The position numbers and the translations under genes were made by a program. From Hymenobacter setariae (GTDB taxonomy: Bacteria; Bacteroidota; Bacteroidia; Cytophagales; Hymenobacteraceae): a stretch of 64,000 nucleotides of DNA. This document shows, one piece after another, positions 7,289 to 15,230 of this stretch; position 1 is the first letter of the stretch, and every line of letters begins with the position of its first letter. The notes beneath the pieces are model-generated. The model saw only the letters and a list, made by a program, of their open reading frames with translations, ran no database searches and was not told the DNA's origin. The stretch spans positions 800,752-864,751 of the forward strand of contig NZ_VMRJ01000003.1 of the NCBI RefSeq assembly GCF_007713685.1, in the 5' to 3' direction.

Positions 7289-8275
7289 ATGCTGCTTCAG
7301 CCCCGCCACGACGGCCGCAAATACTATAACGTGTTGCCCACCAGCATCAGCCCGCCTTCGGGCTATGGGGTCATGCTGCGCCGCTACCTGTTTGAGAAAG
7401 CCGAACGCGAGCCTCAGCAGCCCCTAGGTCCGTTTCGGGCCGATACAGCGGCCCTAGGTGCGCCTGTGCCGGCCGATGCCTTGCGCGCTACTTGGCTAGG
7501 TCACAGCACCGTGCTGCTGGAGGTAGATGGCCGCCGCTTTCTCACCGACCCGGTGTGGGCCGAGCGCGCCTCACCTTCGCAGCTGGTTGGCCCCAAGCGG
7601 TTTTTTGCCCCGCCTTTTGCCCTGGCCGATGTGCCACCGCTCGATGGCATCGTCCTTTCGCACGACCACTACGACCACCTCGACCCACTCGCCATTCGGG
7701 CGCTGGCTGGGCGCACGGCGCGGTTTTATTGCCCCCTAGGGGTGGGTGCGCACCTGCGCCGCTGGGGCGTGCCGGCCGATAAGATTACGGAGCTGACTTG
7801 GTGGGATGAAGTAGCCGTAGCGCCCGATTTTAAGTTGATAGCTACGCCGGCGCGGCACTTCTCGGGGCGCGGGCTGCTGAACCGCGACAGTACGCTGTGG
7901 GCCTCATGGGTGCTGCTGGGGCCGCAGCACCGTGTGTTTTTTGGTGGCGACTCGGGGCCGTTCGACGAAGCTTTTCGGCAGATAGGGGAGAAGTTTGGGC
8001 CCTTCGACCTCGTGATGCTCGAAATCGGCGCGGCCGACGCGGAGTGGGCCGGCATCCACCTAGGGCCAGACGAGGCCGCGCGGGCGCACCAGCTGCTAGG
8101 CGGTGGGCCACTGCTGCCGCTACACTGGGGCACCTTCAACTTGGCGTTTCATGCTTGGCGGCAGCCGGTGCAGCGCCTGCTCGAGCTGGTGAGGGAGTCT
8201 GAGTTGCTGCTTCCCGCGCCGGGGCAACGCGTGGAGGTAGCCGCCGGGCCGCTAAATGCGCAGTGGTGGAAATAA
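7289..8275 (+). CDS. metallo-beta-lactamase-fold hydrolase (UlaG/NAPE-PLD-like)
   Basis: A 328-residue cytosolic MBL-fold protein. The N-terminal WLGHSTVLLEVDG and FLTDPVW segments, the di-metal motif SHDHYDHLD, a later PARHFSGR histidine, GGDSG with its metal-ligand Asp, and a C-terminal LLPLHWGTF histidine give a full ligand set. This subgroup includes lactonase-like (UlaG) and N-acyl-phosphatidylethanolamine phospholipase D-like enzymes. The N-terminal RHDGRKYYNVLPTS resembles the latter. The substrate is unknown. Codon use is very GC-rich and CCTAGG sites are frequent (several in the gene). Confidence 0.88.
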   Translation: MLLQPRHDGRKYYNVLPTSISPPSGYGVMLRRYLFEKAEREPQQPLGPFRADTAALGAPVPADALRATWLGHSTVLLEVDGRRFLTDPVWAERASPSQLVGPKRFFAPPFALADVPPLDGIVLSHDHYDHLDPLAIRALAGRTARFYCPLGVGAHLRRWGVPADKITELTWWDEVAVAPDFKLIATPARHFSGRGLLNRDSTLWASWVLLGPQHRVFFGGDSGPFDEAFRQIGEKFGPFDLVMLEIGAADAEWAGIHLGPDEAARAHQLLGGGPLLPLHWGTFNLAFHAWRQPVQRLLELVRESELLLPAPGQRVEVAAGPLNAQWWK

Positions 8276-8407
8276 TTATCGTCTAGATATCCTGTTGGAT
8301 AATAGAATGATACTGGCATGCTAAGGTGGCTTGTGGGCACGGCTTGCGCGAACAAAAAACCGGCAAGCCAGTTTGAAGCGCCCTAGGTCTCTAGCGCCTA
8401 TGCCCTC

Positions 8408-8476
8408 ATGCGTCCTTTTGTAGCCTGCTGTTTGTGTTGTTGCCGCCCGGCAGGCGGGGCGTGTTGTTGCGCGTAG
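8408..8476 (+). CDS. candidate cysteine-rich leader peptide (uORF)
   Basis: ATG at 8408 opens a 22-codon frame ending in TAG with eight cysteines. They are arranged CC-x-CCC near the middle (ACCLCCCRP) and CCC at the end (GACCCA). The density is far above chance for a random frame. It lies 160 nt before the start of the TonB-dependent receptor and is followed by a stem-loop. Known analogues are short cysteine-rich uORFs that sense cysteine or copper and control a downstream gene, including TonB receptors in Proteobacteria. Coding status is inferred; no ribosome-binding signal is expected in this phylum. Confidence 0.4.
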   Translation: MRPFVACCLCCCRPAGGACCCA

Positions 8477-8533
8477 TTTCCAGCAATTCGCTGCGGCGAA
8501 GACCAATCAATTCTCTCATTTTTTGTGGGTAGC

Positions 8534-8563
8534 GCCAACTGCCAGCTTAGGGCAGTGGCTGGC
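8534..8563 (+). promoter_or_regulatory. stem-loop between the Cys-rich uORF and the receptor gene
   Basis: GCCA-ACTGCC pairs with GGCAGT-(GGC)-TGGC around a 7-nt loop. A CTTTTT tract follows 8 nt later (8571-8576). It could be a weak intrinsic attenuator or an mRNA structure. The spacing to the T-run is longer than in ordinary terminators. Confidence 0.35.
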
Positions 8564-8636
8564 ACGTCGGCTTTTTGCAAAGCCATGACGTACAAGTGGC
8601 TATCCTTCTCTCCAACAGTTACTCCATTCATTTAAT

Positions 8637-11444
8637 ATGAAAAAAAGCCTACTTACGCCCTTGCTGGTCGTCACGGCGCTGGCTGCGCATGCCCAGAACA
8701 TCACCGTAACGGGCCGGGTGCTGAGCGCCACTGGCGAGGCACAGCCGGGGGCCACCGTACTTGAGCGCGGCACCACCAACGGTACCGCCACCGGCGCCAA
8801 CGGCGAGTTTTCGCTTTCGGTATCGCCGCAAGCCACGCTCACTATCTCGGCCCTGGGCTTTGCCCCGCAGCAAGTGCCCGTGCAAGGCCGCACCACCCTG
8901 GAAGTGCGCTTGGTGGCTTCGGCCACCGACCTAGGCGACGTGGTAGTAACCGGCTCGCGGGCCGCTATCGGCCGCTCCAACGTGTTGACAGCTTCGCCGG
9001 TAGACGTGATTTCGGCCCGTGAAATTAAAGCTTTTGCCCAAACCGACGTGAGCCAGGTGCTGACCTACGTGGCGCCCTCGTTTCAGTCGTCACGCCAGAC
9101 CATTTCAGACGGTACCGATGCTGCCGACCCCGCCACGCTGCGCGGCTTAGGTCCTGACCAAGTGCTAGTGCTGGTGAATGGCAAGCGCCGCTACCAACAG
9201 GCGCTGGTGAACATCAACGGTACGGTGGGCCGCGGCTCGGTGGGAACCGACCTCAACGTGATACCCACGGCCGCCATCAAGCGCATTGAAGTGCTGCGCG
9301 ATGGCGCGGCGGCGCTATACGGTTCCGACGCCATCGCGGGCGTTATCAACATTCAGCTCAAAGACGACACTACTGGCGTGCAGGCCACCGGCCTCTACGG
9401 CCAAACTGTGGAGAGCGACGGCCAAACCCAGCAGGCTGACATCAACATCGGAATTGGCCTGAATAAAAGAGGCTTCCTCGATATTGGCGGACAGTTATTG
9501 AACCGCGGCTATACCAATCGGTCTTTTGCCGACACGGCGCCGCTCATATACCTAGGCGACTCGGGCGGCAACTACCCGGCCTCGGCCAACACCGAGCAGG
9601 CGCGCCGCGACCTGAAGGCGCAGGACGATGCACTAGTATCGCAGCGGGGCTTCGACCGCAATGATATTCGGGTGGGGCAATCGGCGCTGCGCAACTTTTC
9701 GGGCTTCCTCAATGGCGGCTACCGCCTAGGTAGCGGCTACGAGGTGTATTTGATGGGCAACGCCGCCTACCGCACCAGCCACGCCGCGGGCTTCAATCGC
9801 CTGCCTACCGCGCTCACGCAGATAGACTTAAACATCTTTCCCAACGGTTATTTGCCGTTTATCGACGTCACGCTCTACGACCAGTCGGCCATTGTGGGTG
9901 TGCGCAAAACCGTCGGCGGCTTCGCGGCCGACCTCAGCAACACCTTCGGGCGCAACGAGCTGGCCTACAACGTGTCGGGCTCGGTGAATGCCTCGCTGCC
10001 GCAGGGCCCTAACCTGGTGGGCGTGAATCCTACCAGCTTCTACGCCGGGCGGCTGGCCTTTTTGCAGAACACAACCAACCTAGGCTTCTCGCGGCGCTTC
10101 GAGCAGGTAGGGCCGTTGGCCACGCTCAACGTGGCCTTCGGCGGCGAGTTTCGGGTGGATAACTTCCTGATTGGGCGGGGGGAATATGCCTCGTACATCA
10201 ACGGCGGGCGGCTGCTGAACGGGGCACCCACGGCCTCAGGCTCGCAGGTGTTTCCGGGCTATCAGCCGCAGGATGAGGTGAATAAGTCGCGCACTAACCT
10301 GGCTGGCTACGTAGACCTAGAAAGCGATATTTCGGAGCGGCTGCTGGTGCATTTGGCTGGCCGGGCCGAGCGCTATAGCGATTTTGGCGGCAACGTGAGC
10401 GGCCAGGCCAGCGCCCGCTTTAGCATCATCGACGGGCTGGCCATTCGCGGCACTATAGGCAATGGCTTCCGGGCGCCTTCCTTGCAGCAGCGCTACTTCA
10501 CCAGCACGGCCACGCAGTTTGTGAGTGGCAACCCGCGCCAAGTGCTTACGGCCAACAACGACAGCCCCATCGTGCGCAACGATGTGAGCAACAGTACACA
10601 GCCCGGCTTTGGGGTAGAGGCACTGCGGCAGGAAAAATCGACCAACTATAGCTTAGGGCTCACGGCGCGCTTTCTGCGCACGTTCACCCTCACGGCCGAC
10701 TTATACCAGATTGATATCCGCGACCGCATCGTGCTTTCGTCGCAGTTCACGACAAGCAACCCCACGGTGGCCACCATCCTGCGCAACACGCAGGTGACGT
10801 CGGTGCAGTTCTTTGCCAATGCCGTGAACACGCGCACCCAGGGCATCGACGTGGTGCTAAGCGAGCGCCTGCGCCTAAATGAGCGCAGCAACCTAGGCTT
10901 CACAGCGGCGGCCAACTTCAACGAAACGGTGGTGCGTAGCTTCAACAGCTCCTCCAGCACCATCAACAACGACCAGACCGCCGGCACCGCCAACCTGCAA
11001 AACACGCTCTTCAACCGCCAGCAGCGCACCCGCCTCGAAAACGGCAACCCGCGCAGCAAAATCCTGCTGACCGCCAACTACAGCCTCGATAAGTTTAGCG
11101 TCGAAGCCCGCAGCGTGCGCTTTGGCGAAGTGCAAACCAAAGACCAGGACCCGGTTCGCTCGAACCTTGACCAGACGTTCTCGGCCAAATGGATTACGGA
11201 CCTCACTGTGAGTTACCAGATTCTCAAGCAAGTGGGCCTGACGGTGGGCGTCAACAACCTCTTCAACGTGTACCCCGACAAAGTAATCGTGGACCCGCGC
11301 AACGACCCCAACAACTTTGCAGTGGGCGCTAACAGCTACAGCTCCAGCGTCGACAACTCCAACCGGGGCCGCTTCCTGTACAATGCCAACCAGTTCGGCT
11401 TCAACGGCGCATATTACTTCACGCGGCTTTCCGTGACGCTTTAA
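8637..11444 (+). CDS. TonB-dependent receptor with CarboxypepD_reg-like domain
   Basis: A 935-residue outer-membrane active transporter. The signal peptide ends near AAHAQ. Residues about 22-95 form the CarboxypepD_reg-like beta-sandwich (VTGRVLSATGEAQPGATV), and residues about 105-235 the plug with VLRDGAAALYGSDAIAG. The rest is a 22-strand barrel ending in YYFTRLSVTL. It is not a SusC: no SusD gene follows, and the plug motif is of the siderophore/vitamin type. The ligand is unknown. A cysteine-rich candidate leader peptide upstream hints at metal or sulfur control (inference). Transcription stops at a strong hairpin shared with the convergent OmpA gene. Confidence 0.92.
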   Translation: MKKSLLTPLLVVTALAAHAQNITVTGRVLSATGEAQPGATVLERGTTNGTATGANGEFSLSVSPQATLTISALGFAPQQVPVQGRTTLEVRLVASATDLGDVVVTGSRAAIGRSNVLTASPVDVISAREIKAFAQTDVSQVLTYVAPSFQSSRQTISDGTDAADPATLRGLGPDQVLVLVNGKRRYQQALVNINGTVGRGSVGTDLNVIPTAAIKRIEVLRDGAAALYGSDAIAGVINIQLKDDTTGVQATGLYGQTVESDGQTQQADINIGIGLNKRGFLDIGGQLLNRGYTNRSFADTAPLIYLGDSGGNYPASANTEQARRDLKAQDDALVSQRGFDRNDIRVGQSALRNFSGFLNGGYRLGSGYEVYLMGNAAYRTSHAAGFNRLPTALTQIDLNIFPNGYLPFIDVTLYDQSAIVGVRKTVGGFAADLSNTFGRNELAYNVSGSVNASLPQGPNLVGVNPTSFYAGRLAFLQNTTNLGFSRRFEQVGPLATLNVAFGGEFRVDNFLIGRGEYASYINGGRLLNGAPTASGSQVFPGYQPQDEVNKSRTNLAGYVDLESDISERLLVHLAGRAERYSDFGGNVSGQASARFSIIDGLAIRGTIGNGFRAPSLQQRYFTSTATQFVSGNPRQVLTANNDSPIVRNDVSNSTQPGFGVEALRQEKSTNYSLGLTARFLRTFTLTADLYQIDIRDRIVLSSQFTTSNPTVATILRNTQVTSVQFFANAVNTRTQGIDVVLSERLRLNERSNLGFTAAANFNETVVRSFNSSSSTINNDQTAGTANLQNTLFNRQQRTRLENGNPRSKILLTANYSLDKFSVEARSVRFGEVQTKDQDPVRSNLDQTFSAKWITDLTVSYQILKQVGLTVGVNNLFNVYPDKVIVDPRNDPNNFAVGANSYSSSVDNSNRGRFLYNANQFGFNGAYYFTRLSVTL

Positions 11445-11454
11445 GCGGAAACGC

Positions 11455-11491
11455 CCTAAGTTGGTACAAAATCGTCCTAAGTTAGTACAAA
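11455..11491. repeat. two 16-bp direct repeats, period 21
   Basis: CCTAAGTTGGTACAAA (11455-11470) and CCTAAGTTAGTACAAA (11476-11491) differ at one base and are 21 bp apart, two helical turns. They sit in the convergent spacer just after the receptor stop codon. Confidence 0.7.
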
Positions 11492-11531
11492 GCAAAAACC
11501 CCGTTCCATTTTCGTGGAGCGGGGTTTTTGC
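11492..11531. terminator. bidirectional terminator between receptor and OmpA genes
   Basis: A 12-bp stem GCAAAAACCCCG / CGGGGTTTTTGC with a 16-nt loop has A-rich and T-rich sides, so it works for both convergent transcripts. Confidence 0.85.
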
Positions 11532-11553
11532 AGCAAAACGGTCGGCAAGCTAC

Positions 11554-12567
11554 CTAGGGCTTGGCCGCAGAGCCGCTGCTGTTGGCGTCCAAAATCTGAA
11601 ACAGCTCGTCGAGCTTAGGCGTGAGAATAATCTCGGTGCGGCGATTCATGGCCTTGTTTTGGGGCGTGTCGTTGCTGGCCACGGGCACGTACTGCGAGCG
11701 GCCCGAAGCCGTGATGCGGCTGGGCTCGACACCGCTAGTAGTGAGTAGGCGGGCAATGTCGGTGGCGCGCAGCGCGCTCAAGTCCCAATTATCGGTAATG
11801 CCGCCCGTGGGGCGCATGGGTACGTTGTCGGTGTGGCCTTCTACCACCACATTCACGTCTTTCTGCTCTTGTAGCACGGCTGCCAGCTTTTTCAGGGCTT
11901 CCTGGCCTTTAGGGTCTACCTTGGTCGAGCCCGACTTGAAAAGCAGTTGCTCAGAAAGTGACACGTACACTTTGCCATCCTTGAGCTTCACTTGCAAGTC
12001 TTTAGAATTGAAGCTGAGTAGGGCGTTGCTCACGCGGGCCTTGAGGTCATTTACGGCCTTGTCCTTCTCGGCTAGCGCCTGGGTTAGCTCAGTTAGCTTG
12101 GCCTCGCGGGCGGCTAGGTCAGCTTTTGACTTACGCAGGCTTTGGTCGAGGGTACCTAGCTCGCTTTCGCGGGTGGCGAGGTCCTTGGCCAGCTTGCCAT
12201 ACTCGTTGTTGCGGTCGGCAAGGGCACGGTCGCTGTTCTTGAGCAGCTTGTCGTAGCTTTCCGTCAGCTGGCTGTAGAGGGTGCGGGTGCGGCGCAGTGA
12301 GTTGCCTGTTTGGGTCGAGTCGGCGATGAGACGCTTTTGGTCGGCGCGCAATTCGGTTAGCACGTCATTCGTTTTTTGCAGGTCGGCTTTGAGCTGCCTG
12401 GTCTGCTGCTCGGCGGCGAGGCGGGCCTCCTGCTCGTTGCGCTGGCGGGCTTGCAGGTCTTCGTAGCGCTTGGCCGTTACACAGCTTGGCAGCGTGAGGG
12501 CGGTGGCCGCCAGCAGCGCCAGCCCAGGCAGATACGCCCGGCGAGCCGTAAATTTCGCAGAAAACAT
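11554..12567 (-). CDS. OmpA-family lipoprotein with coiled coil
   Basis: 337 residues from the ATG at 12567. This start gives a lipoprotein signal with lipobox LPSC; the longer upstream frame would bury it. After the cysteine comes a long charged heptad-rich coiled coil (about residues 30-190), then an OmpA/MotB-like peptidoglycan-binding domain with LFKSGSTKVD, VEGHTDNVPM and an ALRATDIARLL helix, ending NRRTEIIL. It probably tethers the outer membrane to peptidoglycan across the periplasm. It is monocistronic, convergent with the TonB receptor and divergent from accD. Confidence 0.88.
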   Translation of the reverse strand: MFSAKFTARRAYLPGLALLAATALTLPSCVTAKRYEDLQARQRNEQEARLAAEQQTRQLKADLQKTNDVLTELRADQKRLIADSTQTGNSLRRTRTLYSQLTESYDKLLKNSDRALADRNNEYGKLAKDLATRESELGTLDQSLRKSKADLAAREAKLTELTQALAEKDKAVNDLKARVSNALLSFNSKDLQVKLKDGKVYVSLSEQLLFKSGSTKVDPKGQEALKKLAAVLQEQKDVNVVVEGHTDNVPMRPTGGITDNWDLSALRATDIARLLTTSGVEPSRITASGRSQYVPVASNDTPQNKAMNRRTEIILTPKLDELFQILDANSSGSAAKP

Positions 12568-12620
12568 AAGCGGAAGAAAAATGAGTTTTGCCTGCCAAGT
12601 TACCGCAATTTCCGCTGCCG

Positions 12621-12628
12621 TACCTTTG
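12621..12628 (+). promoter_or_regulatory. candidate -7 element TACCTTTG upstream of accD
   Basis: TACCTTTG matches the consensus and points toward accD, but it lies about 190 nt before the accD ATG, so the transcript would have a long leader. No well-spaced -33 element is visible. Confidence 0.45.
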
Positions 12629-12819
12629 CCCACCCTTCCATACCCTGGCCCTAGGCACGGCGCGGCGTGCGTCAGTGGGCTGGTGGGTGGTCGCCCTTCT
12701 TTTTGCCCGTAGCTTGGCGGCGTCGCCAATTAGTTTTTTTACTGCTTCTACACGTACTCACCCGCACCTTTTAGCTACCCGCCGCCGGGCGGCAGCTACC
12801 TAGGTTCTCCCCATTATCT

Positions 12820-13665
12820 ATGGCTTGGTTTAAGCGACAGGAAAAGGGTATCATTACCCCTACCGAGCAAAAGAAAGAGACCCCCGATGGCCTCTGGTAC
12901 AAATGCCCCGAGTGCAAAACAGTGGTCACGATGGCCGAGCACCGGCGCCTCAGCTATGTGTGTGGCAACTGCGGCCACCACGACCGCATCGATGCTGGCA
13001 CGTACTTCGAGCTGCTCTTCGACGACGGGCAATTTGAGGAACTGGACGCTGCTATGACCTCGGCCGACCCGCTGGTTTTCACCGATACCAAGGCCTACCC
13101 GCAGCGCGTGCAGTCCACCGAAAAAAACACGGGCCTCAAGGACGCCGTGCGCACGGCGCACGGCCAGAGCGCTGGCCAGCCGCTGGTGGTGGCCGCCATG
13201 GACTTCCGTTTTATTGGGGGCTCGATGGGCTCGGTGGTAGGCGAAAAAATAGCCCGCGCCATCGACTACGCTCGCCAAAACCGCGTGCCCTTCCTCATGA
13301 TTTCGCGCTCGGGCGGCGCCCGCATGATGGAGGCCGGCTACTCGCTCATGCAAATGGCCAAAACCTCGGCCAAGCTGGCGCTGCTCGCCGAGGCAGGCAT
13401 TCCCTACGTGAGCCTGCTCACTGACCCTACCACGGGCGGCGTTACGGCGTCGTTTGCCATGCTTGGCGACTTCAACATTGCGGAGCCCGGTGCCCTCATC
13501 GGCTTCGCTGGCCCGCGGGTTATCAAGGAAACCATTGGCAAAGACCTACCTAAGGGCTTCCAGAGCGCCGAGTTTGTGCTAGAGCACGGCTTTCTCGACT
13601 TTATCGTAGACCGCCGCGAGCTAAAGCAGCGCTTAGCCAATCTCCTAGGTATGGTCAAAAAGTAA
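12820..13665 (+). CDS. accD: acetyl-CoA carboxylase carboxyltransferase subunit beta
   Basis: A 281-residue protein catalysing, with AccA, carboxyl transfer from biotin-BCCP to acetyl-CoA in the first step of fatty acid synthesis. The N-terminal zinc ribbon has Cys 29, 32, 48 and 51 (KCPECK and CGNCGHH). The carboxyltransferase core shows [30 protein letters not shown] with the oxyanion-hole glycines, [13 protein letters not shown] and GFAGPRVI. The length is typical. accA is not adjacent. The gene ends at a strong hairpin (13764-13797). Confidence 0.97.
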   Translation: MAWFKRQEKGIITPTEQKKETPDGLWYKCPECKTVVTMAEHRRLSYVCGNCGHHDRIDAGTYFELLFDDGQFEELDAAMTSADPLVFTDTKAYPQRVQSTEKNTGLKDAVRTAHGQSAGQPLVVAAMDFRFIGGSMGSVVGEKIARAIDYARQNRVPFLMISRSGGARMMEAGYSLMQMAKTSAKLALLAEAGIPYVSLLTDPTTGGVTASFAMLGDFNIAEPGALIGFAGPRVIKETIGKDLPKGFQSAEFVLEHGFLDFIVDRRELKQRLANLLGMVKK

Positions 13666-13763
13666 ACAGTTAGGCAGCTAGGTAAGACACTAAGAGAAAA
13701 CTTTTTCCGGTCTCTTGCCTGCGCCTGCTGCTGCCAGCTTGCTTTGCTTTGGCACACCCTTTG

Positions 13764-13797
13764 AAAAGCCCACCCCAACAACCGGGGTGGGCTTTTT
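13764..13797 (+). terminator. intrinsic terminator of accD
   Basis: A 13-bp stem AAAAGCCCACCCC / GGGGTGGGCTTTT is followed by a T-tract. It lies 99 bp after the accD stop and 50 bp before the next gene. Confidence 0.85.
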
Positions 13798-13846
13798 CGT
13801 ATACTGCCCGGTTGCAAAGCCAAATTTTTCTTTATTACCTGTCCCC

Positions 13847-14590
13847 ATGACAACTCCTAAGACCTTTCTAGCCACGCTGATGGCTTTTGTAATGCTGCTT
13901 GGCTCGTGTGCTTCTTCGCGCCAAACCACTACCCAGCCCGACCTATCGAGCAACAACGGCACTGGCGCCCGCAAAACTGGAATGACCAAAGCCTCTAAAG
14001 GCGGCCTCATCGGGGCTGGCGGTGGGGCCGTGGCTGGGGCTGTGCTGGGCCGCATCATCGGGGGCGGCCGGGGCACGGCAGCTGGTGCTATCCTAGGGGC
14101 CGCCGTAGGTGGTGGCGCTGGTGCTCTCATTGGCCGCAAGATGGACAAGCAAGCAGCTGAATTGCAGCGCGACATGGCCAACGCCAAAGTAGAGCGCGTA
14201 GGCGAGGGTATCAAAATCACGTTCGACTCGGGCATCCTCTTCGACACCAACAGCAGCGCTTTGCGCTCGACGTCGCAGGCCGATATTTCGAAACTGGCCG
14301 CTACGCTTCAGAAATACCCTGACACTAACGTGCTCGTGGAAGGGCACACCGATAACACCGGTACCGACGCCATCAACCAGCCGCTGAGCGTGAACCGGGC
14401 CCAATCGGTAGCTAGCAGCCTCACGGCGCAGGGCGTAGCCACTAGCCGCATTACTACCCAGGGTTACGGCTCAACCCAGCCAGTGGCCGATAACACCACT
14501 GCCGAAGGCCGCCAAGCCAACCGCCGCGTGGAGGTAGCCATCTACGCCAATGAAAAAATGAAGAAAGCTGCCGAGGCCGGCACGCTATAA
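13847..14590 (+). CDS. glycine-zipper OmpA-family lipoprotein (paralogue 1)
   Basis: 247 residues from the ATG at 13847, which gives a lipoprotein signal with lipobox LGSC. Residues about 40-95 are a glycine zipper (GGLIGAGGGAVAGAVLG, then GAILGAAVGGGAGALIG), expected to pack helices in a membrane. The C-terminal OmpA domain has FDSGILFDTNSSAL, VEGHTDNTG and a NRAQSVASSL helix with the conserved Asp and Arg that bind diaminopimelate. The architecture resembles YiaD-type lipoproteins. It is strongly similar across its length to the gene at 15231-15947, indicating local duplication. It has its own terminator. Confidence 0.9.
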   Translation: MTTPKTFLATLMAFVMLLGSCASSRQTTTQPDLSSNNGTGARKTGMTKASKGGLIGAGGGAVAGAVLGRIIGGGRGTAAGAILGAAVGGGAGALIGRKMDKQAAELQRDMANAKVERVGEGIKITFDSGILFDTNSSALRSTSQADISKLAATLQKYPDTNVLVEGHTDNTGTDAINQPLSVNRAQSVASSLTAQGVATSRITTQGYGSTQPVADNTTAEGRQANRRVEVAIYANEKMKKAAEAGTL

Positions 14591-14620
14591 GTAATTAATC
14601 TTCTTGATAAGCTGAACTTT

Positions 14621-14656
14621 AAAAAGCCTGAGCCAGTAGTGCTCAGGCTTTTTTGT
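14621..14656 (+). terminator. intrinsic terminator of OmpA paralogue 1
   Basis: The stem AAAAAGCCTGAGC / GCTCAGGCTTTTT encloses a 7-nt loop and carries a T-run. Confidence 0.85.
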
Positions 14657-14748
14657 GTGTTAAACACAACCTGAAATTTAGCCGTTTCGTTAAAGCTTCT
14701 TGTGTGGCGGCCACGCTACGTTCTCTTTCTCTAAACTTCCTCTTCGAT

Positions 14749-15024
14749 ATGAAAGCGTTTGCCAAAATCTTCGTTTTACTGTTGACTTTTATTGTATTAG
14801 GTAGCTCGGCGGTGCAAGCCCAAGACCGTAAAGGCTGGAGCCGTAAAGCCAAAGGTGCCGCCATCGGCGGTGGTGCTGGTGCCGTAACGGGCGCTGTGAT
14901 TGGGGGCGGCAAAGGTGCCCTAATTGGCACGGCTGCTGGCGTAGTAGGCGGTGGCCTCATTGGCCGCAACCAAGACAAGAAGAAAGACCCAGCTCGCTAC
15001 AACCGCTATAAAAACAAAAAATAA
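14749..15024 (+). CDS. small exported glycine-zipper protein
   Basis: 91 residues from the ATG at 14749. A signal peptide (cleavage near AVQAQ) is followed by a glycine-zipper hairpin (AAIGGGAGAVTGAVIG, then LIGTAAGVVGGGLIG) and a lysine-rich tail (KNKK). It resembles the zipper segment of the two flanking OmpA lipoproteins but lacks an OmpA domain. It could be a partial duplicate of that module or a partner that packs against it. It is bracketed by terminators, so it is an independent unit. Function is unknown; envelope stabilisation is the usual guess for this class. Confidence 0.8.
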   Translation: MKAFAKIFVLLLTFIVLGSSAVQAQDRKGWSRKAKGAAIGGGAGAVTGAVIGGGKGALIGTAAGVVGGGLIGRNQDKKKDPARYNRYKNKK

Positions 15025-15051
15025 GCTGCTCAGCCAGCCAATTAGCAATGC

Positions 15052-15079
15052 AAAGCCCGGCCCATTAGCCGGGCTTTTT
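15052..15079 (+). terminator. intrinsic terminator of the small glycine-zipper gene
   Basis: AAAGCCCGGC / GCCGGGCTTT with a short loop and a T-run, 27 bp after the stop codon. Confidence 0.85.
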
Positions 15080-15230
15080 GTGCCCTAGGCGGACCCTATT
15101 CGTAGTTGGGCCGTAAAAGGCCGCTATCCTAAGCCGGATATTTGGCAAGGTGGTTGCAACGTGCCGAACTTGCCAGCGAATAGCTGTTCCATTCAACCCG
15201 TCACCATTTTTACATTCCATTTATAAGTTC

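Larger units (their letters stand above)
8276..8636 (+). other. 361-bp intergenic leader region upstream of the TonB-receptor gene
   Basis: No protein family is visible here apart from a short cysteine-rich reading frame (8408-8476) and a hairpin (8534-8563). I find no clear TAnnTTTG promoter. The overlapping minus-strand frames show no recognisable domain. The size and structured content suggest a regulated 5' leader for the receptor gene. Confidence 0.4.

Noticed and set aside
8398..8631. 77-residue minus-strand ORF over the TonB-receptor leader
   Set aside because: No family and no promoter; the opposite strand holds the cysteine-rich frame and the hairpin.
11621..12256. 211-residue plus-strand ORF opposite the OmpA coiled coil
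   Set aside because: Antisense shadow of a gene with clear lipobox and OmpA motifs.
13715..13846. N-terminal extension of OmpA paralogue 1
   Set aside because: The extension runs through the accD terminator and would hide the lipoprotein signal.
14749..15024. Treating the 91-residue zipper gene as a broken OmpA copy
   Set aside because: It has an intact signal peptide, stop codon and its own terminator, so it is kept as a real small gene.
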